Shown here: one piece after another, positions 49,540 through 56,865 of the stretch | Position numbering within the stretch: position 1 is the stretch's first letter | How the letters are laid out: the number at the start of each line of letters is the position of its first letter | Assembly: GCA_900109895.1 (NCBI GenBank) | Contig: FOBR01000016.1 | Coordinates: 1 to 64,000, forward strand | DNA length: 64,000 nt | Source of the DNA: a bacterium A37T11 | GTDB taxonomy: Bacteria > Bacteroidota > Bacteroidia > Sphingobacteriales > Sphingobacteriaceae | Reading direction: 5' to 3' | Notes under the pieces: model-generated | The model's input: the letters and a program-made list of their open reading frames with translations, nothing else | Told to the model about the DNA's origin: nothing | Databases searched by the model: none | Position numbers and translations under genes: made by a program

Positions 49540-50829
49540 ATGAACGAAATTAAAACAGGCAATTACCGATGGCTTATTTGTGGCCTCCTCTTTTTTGCCA
49601 CCACTATTAACTATATTGACCGCCAAGTGATCGGTTTACTAAAGCCAACGTTAGAGAAAGCTTTTAACTGGACAGAGGTTGACTATGGCCACATTGTGAT
49701 GGCTTTTGCGGCTAGCTATGCTATTGGCTACGTTGTTTTTGGTAACTTTATTGATAGAATAGGCAGTAAACTGGGATATGCCATTTCTGTTGGAGTGTGG
49801 AGTGTGGCGGCGATACTGCATGCGGCTGTTAAAACAACCCTTGGCTTTGGTGTGGTGAGGGCGGTGTTAGGGTTGGCTGAATCAGGCAATTTTCCTGCTG
49901 CGGTGAAGGCGGTGGCAGAGTGGTTCCCCAAAAGAGAACGGGCATTAGCTACCGGCATCTTTAATTCGGGCACGAGTATCGGTGCGGTAGTAGCTCCACT
50001 CCTGGTGCCCTTTTTGCTGGGGTCGTTTGGATGGCAGGAGGCATTTCTCATTACCGGGGCACTCGGCTTTATTTGGTTAATTCTTTGGTGGATTCTCTAC
50101 GAAATACCTTCCAGGCAAAAAAGACTGTCGGCCGCGGAATATGCGTTTATTCACAGCGACCAGGAGGGGCTGGTTTCGCAGAAAAAAAGTGCATTCAAAT
50201 TGGGCCAGCTGCTGAGTGCCCGGCAAAGCTGGGTATTTATCATTGGCAAACTACTAACCGACCCTATTTGGTGGTTCTTTTTGTTCTGGCTACCATCATA
50301 CTTTGCCAGTACATTTGGTTTAGACCTGACCAAGTCAAGTGCACAGCTAGCCATTGTGTATGGTGCTACCACGCTCGGCAGCGTGGGCGGCGGTTATTTT
50401 TCTTCGTACCTCATAAAGCGTGAGTGGCCTGTGTTAAAGGCCCGGAAAACCACGTTGCTTATTTCGGCGTTTATGGTGTTGCCTATTGTATTGACACGCT
50501 ATTCAACAGATATCTGGCAGGCAGTTGGGTTAGTAAGCCTGGCAGCAGCGGCACACCAGGCCTGGAGTGCCAATATCTTTACCATCGTTTCGGATATCGT
50601 TCCCAAAAAAGCCGTTAGTTCTGTAGTGGGCATTGGGGGCATGGCCGGAGCCCTAGGATCGGCGTTGTTTCCATTACTGGTTGGCTCGTTATTGGAACAC
50701 TATAAAGAAGCCGGCCACATTGCGGCTGGTTATAATATTCTATTCATTATTTGTGGTATTGCCTATTTACTGGCCTGGATCATTATTCATGGTCTTACGG
50801 CTCGTATAAAGGCGATGGTTTTGGACTAG
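49540..50829 (+). CDS. MFS transporter, hexuronate/anion:cation symporter (ExuT-like)
   Basis: A 429-aa, 12-TM protein. The opening YRWLICGLLFFATTINYIDRQVIGLLKP and the AESGNFPAAVKAVAEWFPKRERALATGIFNSG stretch in TM4-5 are the signature of the ACS subfamily, including hexuronate transporters. Inner-membrane proton symport of a sugar acid is likely. It stands alone, so the substrate cannot be set from context. Confidence 0.88.
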   Translation: MNEIKTGNYRWLICGLLFFATTINYIDRQVIGLLKPTLEKAFNWTEVDYGHIVMAFAASYAIGYVVFGNFIDRIGSKLGYAISVGVWSVAAILHAAVKTTLGFGVVRAVLGLAESGNFPAAVKAVAEWFPKRERALATGIFNSGTSIGAVVAPLLVPFLLGSFGWQEAFLITGALGFIWLILWWILYEIPSRQKRLSAAEYAFIHSDQEGLVSQKKSAFKLGQLLSARQSWVFIIGKLLTDPIWWFFLFWLPSYFASTFGLDLTKSSAQLAIVYGATTLGSVGGGYFSSYLIKREWPVLKARKTTLLISAFMVLPIVLTRYSTDIWQAVGLVSLAAAAHQAWSANIFTIVSDIVPKKAVSSVVGIGGMAGALGSALFPLLVGSLLEHYKEAGHIAAGYNILFIICGIAYLLAWIIIHGLTARIKAMVLD

Positions 50830-50875
50830 CTGTTCAAAAAGGACGAAATAATGCCTAATTTTCGGCTTGTTTATT

Positions 50876-50883
50876 TATCTTTA
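50876..50883 (+). promoter_or_regulatory. -7-like box TATCTTTA, 4 bp before the transglutaminase ATG
   Basis: One base from TAnnTTTG, followed by four bases and the ATG at 50888; this spacing recurs at pepD, tetR, tag and glk and supports the shorter start. Confidence 0.4.
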
Positions 50884-50887
50884 CGAC

Positions 50888-51679
50888 ATGCTGATAGAAG
50901 CCTCCTGTTTACTTGATTTTACCTGCGATTCGCGGGTTCCAAGCATATTTATGCTACGCCCTAAGAGTGGCGTAGGACAATTCGTGGTGCGGGAGGATTT
51001 GCGGACAACCCCTTACCTTAGTATGACCGAGTTTGCTGACAATTATGGCAACTTATGCCAGCGGATTGTACTGCCCATAGGTACCTTTCAGGTAGAAAGC
51101 CGCGTGGTGGCCGATTGTGCAGATGAGATCGATGTTGACTACAATGCCTGGTGGGTACCTATTGAGTATCTGCCAGACTATATATTGCATTTTCTGCTAC
51201 CAAGTCGCTACTGTGAATCAGATAAATTGGGCAATATGGCCATGGAGATCAGCCTGGGCAAAAAACCGGGCTATGAACAGGTAGAAAGCATCCGTCAATG
51301 GATCAATAGCCACATCCGTTATGAATACGGAACCACCAACAGTTCTACTTCGGCATTGGATATTGTAACTTCGGGGGTAGGTGTATGCCGTGATTTTGCC
51401 CATTTAGGCATTTCCTTGTGCCGGGCGCTGGATATCCCGGCGCGTATGGTAACAGGCTATTTATATGGTCTGAAGCCGATGGATCTGCACGCTTGGTTTG
51501 AGGCTTATATAGGCGGCCGCTGGTATTGTTTTGATGCCACTCAAACAGAGCCGAAAGGCAAGCGAATTCAAATGGCCTATGGGCGGGATGCTGCTGATGT
51601 GGCTTTTGCCACCCATTTTGGAAATGTGTATTTAAACAACATGATCGTGAAGGTGGAGGAATGTACCGATCTGAGTTAA
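50888..51679 (+). CDS. transglutaminase-like cysteine protease domain protein
   Basis: A 263-aa cytoplasmic protein with the transglutaminase-core triad: GVGVCRDFAHL (Cys), DLHAWFEAYI (His) and YCFDATQ (Asp). The N-terminal beta domain (about 1-110) with TPYLSMTEFADNYGNLCQRIVLP is typical of the bacterial family with the N-terminal extension. It is a peptidase or amidase; the substrate is unknown. Confidence 0.87.
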   Translation: MLIEASCLLDFTCDSRVPSIFMLRPKSGVGQFVVREDLRTTPYLSMTEFADNYGNLCQRIVLPIGTFQVESRVVADCADEIDVDYNAWWVPIEYLPDYILHFLLPSRYCESDKLGNMAMEISLGKKPGYEQVESIRQWINSHIRYEYGTTNSSTSALDIVTSGVGVCRDFAHLGISLCRALDIPARMVTGYLYGLKPMDLHAWFEAYIGGRWYCFDATQTEPKGKRIQMAYGRDAADVAFATHFGNVYLNNMIVKVEECTDLS

Positions 51680-51712
51680 CATGAACGGGTTGGTTATTCG
51701 GAATTTTTCAAG

Positions 51713-51720
51713 TATCTTTG
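51713..51720 (+). promoter_or_regulatory. -7 box TATCTTTG upstream of the pirin gene
   Basis: Exact TAnnTTTG ending 34 bp before the ATG at 51755 and one base before an ATG at 51722, which is therefore unlikely to be the start. Confidence 0.45.
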
Positions 51721-51754
51721 AATGATATACCAATCTATATTCAACTATTTAACG

Positions 51755-52627
51755 ATGTCAAACATAGGAATGATCATTGAAGAAAGGCCTGCCGATATTG
51801 GCAACTTTATGGTGGGCCGCCTACTGCCTTTTAGGGGGAAACGCATGGTTGGCCCTTATATTTTTATTGATCACATGGGCCCGGTCAAACTAAATGATCA
51901 TCAAAATATGGATGTACCTCCTCACCCGCACATCGGACTTTCTACCTTGACCTATTTGCTTGATGGCAGCATTCTTCATAAAGATGGGCTAGGTACAGAA
52001 GTGGAGATCACCCCCGGCGCAGTTAACTGGATGACCGCTGGAAAAGGAATTGTTCATTCGGAACGCACGCCAGCCTATTTACGACATTCTGACAAACACA
52101 TGCATGGTTTGCAGATCTGGGTGGCATTACCCAAGGATCAGGAAGATATGGATCCCTCCTTTCATCATGTTGAAGCAAAAGACATACCGCAGTGGCAGGA
52201 TGGGGGGGTCAGTTTCCGGCTTATTGCCGGGGAAGCTTTTGGCCGAAAATCGCCCGTGCCGGTTTATAGCCCACAATTTTTTGTTGAGATTAACAGCTCA
52301 ACTACACAGCAGCTCAATATTGGCAGCCAACTTTTTGGAGAAGCGGGGATGTATATTTTGCAGGGCAGCATCGAAAGCGAAGGCCATACCTACGGTAATC
52401 GCCAGGTGCTGGTTGCCAAAGATGCCAACCTTTGTACCTTTACCATTCATGCAAACAGCAGCATTTATATTTTTGGCGGGCCTGTTTTCCCGGAAGAACG
52501 CTTTATATACTGGAATTTTGTATCCAGCAGTCGCGAAAAGATCGAAGCCGCAAAAAATAAATGGCTGAAACAGGAATTTGACCCCGTGCCGGGCGAAACA
52601 GAATTTATACCGCTGCCAAATCAATAA
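51755..52627 (+). CDS. pirin family protein
   Basis: A 290-aa bicupin: VGPYIFIDHMGP, DVPPHPHIGLSTLTYLLDG with the metal ligands (HPHIG, His residues), then GAVNWMTAGKGIVHSERTP with further His/Glu ligands, and a second cupin near the C-terminus (SQLFGEAGMYILQGSI ... IYIFGGPVFPEERFIYWNFVSSS). Iron-binding; some pirins are quercetinases. Start at the ATG at 51755 (MSNIGMIIEERPADIGNFMVGRLL). Confidence 0.93.
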   Translation: MSNIGMIIEERPADIGNFMVGRLLPFRGKRMVGPYIFIDHMGPVKLNDHQNMDVPPHPHIGLSTLTYLLDGSILHKDGLGTEVEITPGAVNWMTAGKGIVHSERTPAYLRHSDKHMHGLQIWVALPKDQEDMDPSFHHVEAKDIPQWQDGGVSFRLIAGEAFGRKSPVPVYSPQFFVEINSSTTQQLNIGSQLFGEAGMYILQGSIESEGHTYGNRQVLVAKDANLCTFTIHANSSIYIFGGPVFPEERFIYWNFVSSSREKIEAAKNKWLKQEFDPVPGETEFIPLPNQ

Positions 52628-52632
52628 CACTT

Positions 52633-52926
52633 ATGAACGCAGACTACGAACCATTACCCTTGATAAAAAATACGGATGAAAGCCATTTTGAGCTTACAGT
52701 AGATGGTTACACCGCTTTTATTTTGTATAAAGAACGGCCTGGAAAGATCTGGCTAATCCATACTGAATCGCCTCCTGAATTAGCCGGCCGAGGGGTGGCT
52801 ACGACCCTGATAGAAAAAACATTGGCTTACTTGGATGAAAATCATTTCAAGTTGGTGCCGCTTTGCCCAATGATCGTTGCTTACATTAAACGTCACCCGG
52901 AATGGAACAGGCTGGTGGTGGAATAG
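52633..52926 (+). CDS. GNAT N-acetyltransferase, short (YjdJ/NATD1-type)
   Basis: A 97-aa protein with the acetyl-CoA loop PELAGRGVATTLIEKTLAYLDENHFKLVPLCPMIVAYIKRHPEW, the hallmark of this compact GNAT family. It lies 5 bp after pirin and is probably co-transcribed. Confidence 0.88.
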   Translation: MNADYEPLPLIKNTDESHFELTVDGYTAFILYKERPGKIWLIHTESPPELAGRGVATTLIEKTLAYLDENHFKLVPLCPMIVAYIKRHPEWNRLVVE

Positions 52927-53034
52927 TTAGTGGTATCAATATAAAAAAAATTAAATTTTTTAAATTTTTCATAAATTTTTACTTACCTTAGACTTTTATA
53001 AGGATGACCTTATTGGTCATTAACTAGGTTGTAA

Positions 53035-54030
53035 ATGGATTTGAAACAAAAATTTAACTGGTCTGAGGATTGCGAACCTCATAAAATGCGCACTAAAAAA
53101 ATTATTGATCAGCATCCGGAGATCCGCGAACTGATTGGTAGAAACCCTTATACGTTTTTGGTTATCCTGCTTTGCGTAGGGATACAAATTACTATTTCCT
53201 GGTTATTGCACGATGCTTCATGGTGGTATGTATGGTTAGCGTCTTACTTTATTGGAGCCTTTGCTTGTCATACTTTATTTATTTGTATACATGAATGCTC
53301 GCATAACTTAATTTTTAAAAACCGTACTCTCAATACGCTTTCGGGAATCATTGCAAATTTGCCCTTGGTGTTTGCCAGTTCAGTATCTTTCCAAAAATAT
53401 CATTTAAAACATCATAGCTTTCAGGGTATTGAAGAACTGGATGCAGATATGCCAAGCCATTGGGAAGCGAGGCTGGTAAAAAATTCTACGTTTGGAAAAG
53501 CATTATGGTTATTATTTTATCCGCTTGTTCAGGCATTGCGATTACCCCGTATGAGCAAGGAAATCCAGATGTTTGACAAATGGATTGCTTTAAACTGGCT
53601 TGTACAGATCGTTTTTATGGCCGGCATGATCTATTTATGGAAATGGAAAGCCGCTGTTTACCTGCTGGCTAGTTTCTTCTTTTCGGTTGGGTTACACCCC
53701 TTGGGTGCTCGATGGATACAAGAGCATTTTTTAACGCACGATGATGACCAGGAAACCAAGAGCTACTATGGCCCACTAAACGTGGTAAATTTGAACGTGG
53801 GTTACCATAACGAACACCACGATTTTCCTTCTATTCCTTGGAACCGGCTTCCGCAAATCAAAAAAATAGCCGGCCCTCATTACGACCGGTTAGGCTTCCA
53901 TAACTCGTACACCGTATTGTTAATTCGTTTTTTGTTTGATCCCAAATTATCCCTTTATTCAAGAACTGCGCGGGACAACCGGGGAAAATCAAAAACTCCA
54001 AGCTCAAAAATTGCGAATACGGCGGTATGA
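53035..54030 (+). CDS. sphingolipid delta-4 desaturase-like fatty acid desaturase (DEGS1 homologue)
   Basis: A 331-aa membrane desaturase. The N-terminus FNWSEDCEPHKMRTKKIIDQHPEIRELI matches the Lipid_DES domain of eukaryotic dihydroceramide desaturases. The three His boxes are intact: HECSH (86-90), HLKHH (123-127) and HNEHH (258-262), set in SYYGPLNVVNLNVGYHNEH and DFPSIPWNRLP, the strongest DEGS1-like stretch. Four TM segments are visible. It would introduce the 4,5 double bond into the sphingoid base of dihydroceramide-type lipids in the inner membrane (function inferred by homology). Confidence 0.88.
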   Translation: MDLKQKFNWSEDCEPHKMRTKKIIDQHPEIRELIGRNPYTFLVILLCVGIQITISWLLHDASWWYVWLASYFIGAFACHTLFICIHECSHNLIFKNRTLNTLSGIIANLPLVFASSVSFQKYHLKHHSFQGIEELDADMPSHWEARLVKNSTFGKALWLLFYPLVQALRLPRMSKEIQMFDKWIALNWLVQIVFMAGMIYLWKWKAAVYLLASFFFSVGLHPLGARWIQEHFLTHDDDQETKSYYGPLNVVNLNVGYHNEHHDFPSIPWNRLPQIKKIAGPHYDRLGFHNSYTVLLIRFLFDPKLSLYSRTARDNRGKSKTPSSKIANTAV

Positions 54031-54035
54031 TGCCC

Positions 54036-54581
54036 CTAGCTGGTTGGGCTGTTTTTTTTGAACCGCTCTGCAATAATGTCCAGTTGATCGTCCTTTAGGT
54101 TAGAAGTATTTTTAAGGACGGCCAGGAAGGCATTAACCTCATCATTTGTAGCCGGACAGCCCATATTGCTGCCTTCAGGTTTTGCCGCCGTACGGTATTT
54201 TGAGTCAGCCAGAAATTTTCCATTGGCATCAAAGATCAAAAAGAAGGGTATGCCTTCCTTATCACCTTTGTACTTAGTGAGCAATTCTTGTGCGCCTGCA
54301 TTTTCCAATTGTTTTTTACCGGGAGATTCAAGCACAGTAAGATGGGTTATGACATAGTTATCATTAAAAAGCTGCTTACAAACGGGATCCTGAATAGCGC
54401 TGTCCAATTTATGGCACCAGCCACACCAGGATGCGTGAAAAATAACGATCACATTTTTGTGTTCTCGCGCGGCTAGTTTATAGGCAGTTTTTAGTACCGC
54501 ATCGGCCGTTGGGGTTTGCTGTGCCCTTATAGGTGTTAAAAATGCAATACAAATGGCAATGCTTAAAAATGCTCGCAACAT
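54036..54581 (-). CDS. exported thioredoxin-family protein
   Basis: A 181-aa protein with a signal peptide (FLSIAICIAFLTPIRAQ) and a thioredoxin fold with the redox motif ASWCGWCHKLD (Cys53, Cys56), the cis-Pro region GIPFFLIFDANGK, and a C-terminal helical extension (about 135-181). A periplasmic disulfide reductase or thiol protein. It converges on the desaturase with a 5-bp gap. Confidence 0.87.
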   Translation of the reverse strand: MLRAFLSIAICIAFLTPIRAQQTPTADAVLKTAYKLAAREHKNVIVIFHASWCGWCHKLDSAIQDPVCKQLFNDNYVITHLTVLESPGKKQLENAGAQELLTKYKGDKEGIPFFLIFDANGKFLADSKYRTAAKPEGSNMGCPATNDEVNAFLAVLKNTSNLKDDQLDIIAERFKKNSPTS

Positions 54582-54607
54582 ACTTAACTATTTAATTTTT
54601 AATTTGC

Positions 54608-55717
54608 TTACAAACGTACGGAATCATCTTTTCTTTTTTTCTTCCGAATGGGCAAAACACTTTCATGTTCTTCATCTCCCAATAGCATGCCCCATGGGTT
54701 TAGGGATGGTACGCGGTCAAAAACCACTTTCATAACGGCTATGACCGGCAAGGCCAGCAGCATTCCAGTAATTCCCCACAACATTTCGCCTAACACTAAT
54801 CCAATCAAAGCTATTAGGGTATTTATTTGCACTTTAGAGCCGACAATTTTTGGCATAATATAGTTACTGTCCACAAGGTGTATGGCGATAACCGCGATGA
54901 TCACAAAAAGGACGTGCGATGCTGTCGAGGTAGCAAACGTGATCAGGATGGTTAATAATAAAGAACTAAAAATGCCTATGTACGGAATGATATTGAAAAT
55001 ACCCGTAATCAGCCCCAGCAAAAAACTATATTTTACGCCGATGATGCTATAAGCTGCGCAGGCCAAAATAGTCACTATAGTCATTTGGATTATTAAACCT
55101 ATAATATACCTTTTTATAATATACTGTATCTGCTTCACAACATCTAGCACAACTGGCGCATAATTATCATTAAAAAGGCTAACTAAAAAACGTACAATTA
55201 ACCTGCGGTGTAATAAGATGAAAAAACTGTATAAAAAAGAAAACAACAATAAAAATAAGACGGATGAAATTGATAAGATTGTTTTGCTCACGATAGTTGT
55301 TCCCGTTGAAAGCGATTTTGATGCTGCTTCATTTATGTAAGCCATCTGCTCTTTATTATCTACGTGAAAAGTATCAGAAATCCATAATTGCAGTTCAGAG
55401 ATGGATGAAAGTAGTTGAGCTTTAAATGCTGGCCAATCATTGGCTAAGGAGGTAATTTGAGCGCCAAGTAAGGTAAATAGTGCTACTAAAGCGAGCAATA
55501 AGGCGACAGAAGATAGCAAAGAGGCTAATGATCTGGGCATGCGTAATTTTCTTTCAAAGAACGAAGAAAGTGGCAATAACAACACGGCACACAGGAAACC
55601 AATGAGAAATGGCGCCAAAATGGTATAACCTAATATGGCCAGGTACCCAAGTAGCAAAATGCAAATAAGTACACATGCAAGTTTCAAATAAAATGGCAGA
55701 CTTAAATTTTTTAGCAT
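54608..55717 (-). CDS. AI-2E family (PerM-like) transporter
   Basis: A 369-aa protein with eight hydrophobic segments in the AI-2E layout: two N-terminal pairs, the amphipathic ISELQLWISDTFHVD linker, a second block, and the signature GIFNIIPYIGIFSSLLLTILITF and IAIHLVDSNYIMPKIVGSKVQINTL near the end. Possible small-molecule exporter. The start is the ATG at 55717; the longer frame begins at a TTG and lacks support. Confidence 0.88.
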   Translation of the reverse strand: MLKNLSLPFYLKLACVLICILLLGYLAILGYTILAPFLIGFLCAVLLLPLSSFFERKLRMPRSLASLLSSVALLLALVALFTLLGAQITSLANDWPAFKAQLLSSISELQLWISDTFHVDNKEQMAYINEAASKSLSTGTTIVSKTILSISSVLFLLLFSFLYSFFILLHRRLIVRFLVSLFNDNYAPVVLDVVKQIQYIIKRYIIGLIIQMTIVTILACAAYSIIGVKYSFLLGLITGIFNIIPYIGIFSSLLLTILITFATSTASHVLFVIIAVIAIHLVDSNYIMPKIVGSKVQINTLIALIGLVLGEMLWGITGMLLALPVIAVMKVVFDRVPSLNPWGMLLGDEEHESVLPIRKKKRKDDSVRL

Positions 55718-55808
55718 CTTTTTTATATTTGCATTCAATTACCACCAAATCTGTACCAAAATATTAGTGGTAAGTTGTCTAATCGTAAACAAAATAAAAA
55801 AATATTAA

Positions 55809-55816
55809 TACCTTTA
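55809..55816 (+). promoter_or_regulatory. -7-like box TACCTTTA, 4 bp before the glk ATG
   Basis: One base from TAnnTTTG and the same 4-bp spacing to the ATG seen at pepD, tetR and tag. Confidence 0.4.
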
Positions 55817-55820
55817 CTTC

Positions 55821-56861
55821 ATGCTTACACCATTATATCTGCCGCGCTATCATTCAGCCGGTAAAGAAAAAGCCACCATATTGGCCGTAGATTTGGGAGG
55901 GACCAAAACAGCTGTTGGCCTTTTTATTATGAACGGAAAAAAACTTAAGCTTTTAGAGGAAGCTGCGTATCCATCCGTTGAATATTCTTCATTTGTAGAC
56001 ATCTTGCATCAATTTTTACAAGAAAAAGGGCAAACCATGCCCGATCGTATCTGTATTGGGGTGGCCGGTCCGGTCATGAACGGATCCGTTCAGCTCACAA
56101 ACCTTTCCTGGGGACTGAACAGGAAAGAAATTTTAAAAGATACGGGGGTGAAAGAGGTATCGCTGATAAATGATTTAGAAGCAACCTCTTTCGGACTAGC
56201 AGGCCTATCTGAAGATTATCTGGCCACCACACATATCGGTAAACCACAACCTGGTGGCAATATGGCCATTTTGGCTCCAGGCACTGGCTTGGGTGAAGCT
56301 GGCCTTTTTTGGGATGGAAGCGCTTACCGGCCTTTTGCTACCGAAGGTGGCCATTGCAACTATGCCCCCCTCAATAAACTTGATATTGAACTTTACCACC
56401 ACATTCAGGAAAAACACCCCATCGTGAGTTGGGAACACCTCATCTCTGGCAGAGGTATTTTCAGGATTTACCGTTTCTTGCGCGATGTCAAAGGATACAA
56501 AGAACCGGGATGGCTTACCGAAAAACTGGCTGAAGACGACCCTGCAGCAGTTATTAGCCATACTGCCATGCGGGAACTAAATGAAGCATGCACAAAAACA
56601 ATGGAAATGTTTGTGAGCTATATGGCCGAAGAAGCCGCCAACCTGGTCTTAAAATTAAAGGCAACAGGTGGGTTGTTGCTCGGAGGCGGCATACCTCCTA
56701 AAATTTTTCCGTTGCTCAAAACAGATGCCTTTTATAAACACTTTATCAATAGTCATCAGATGCAGAACCTGCTTCGTGAGATCCCAATTAAGGTGATCTT
56801 AAACAGCAAGTCTGCCCTATTGGGTGCTGCCTATTATGGCGCTTACGGTCCTGAAGATTAA
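55821..56861 (+). CDS. glk: glucokinase
   Basis: A 346-aa hexokinase-fold enzyme of the glucokinase (Pfam Glucokinase) family: LAVDLGGTKTAVGLF phosphate-1 motif, CIGVAGPV, INDLEATSFGL with the catalytic Asp, LAPGTGLGEAG phosphate-2, EGGHCNYAP, and GGLLLGGGIPP for the adenosine motif. Converts glucose + ATP to glucose-6-phosphate. It is adjacent to the polysaccharide locus on the opposite strand, where glucose should be produced. Confidence 0.93.
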   Translation: MLTPLYLPRYHSAGKEKATILAVDLGGTKTAVGLFIMNGKKLKLLEEAAYPSVEYSSFVDILHQFLQEKGQTMPDRICIGVAGPVMNGSVQLTNLSWGLNRKEILKDTGVKEVSLINDLEATSFGLAGLSEDYLATTHIGKPQPGGNMAILAPGTGLGEAGLFWDGSAYRPFATEGGHCNYAPLNKLDIELYHHIQEKHPIVSWEHLISGRGIFRIYRFLRDVKGYKEPGWLTEKLAEDDPAAVISHTAMRELNEACTKTMEMFVSYMAEEAANLVLKLKATGGLLLGGGIPPKIFPLLKTDAFYKHFINSHQMQNLLREIPIKVILNSKSALLGAAYYGAYGPED

Positions 56862-56865
56862 TGTG

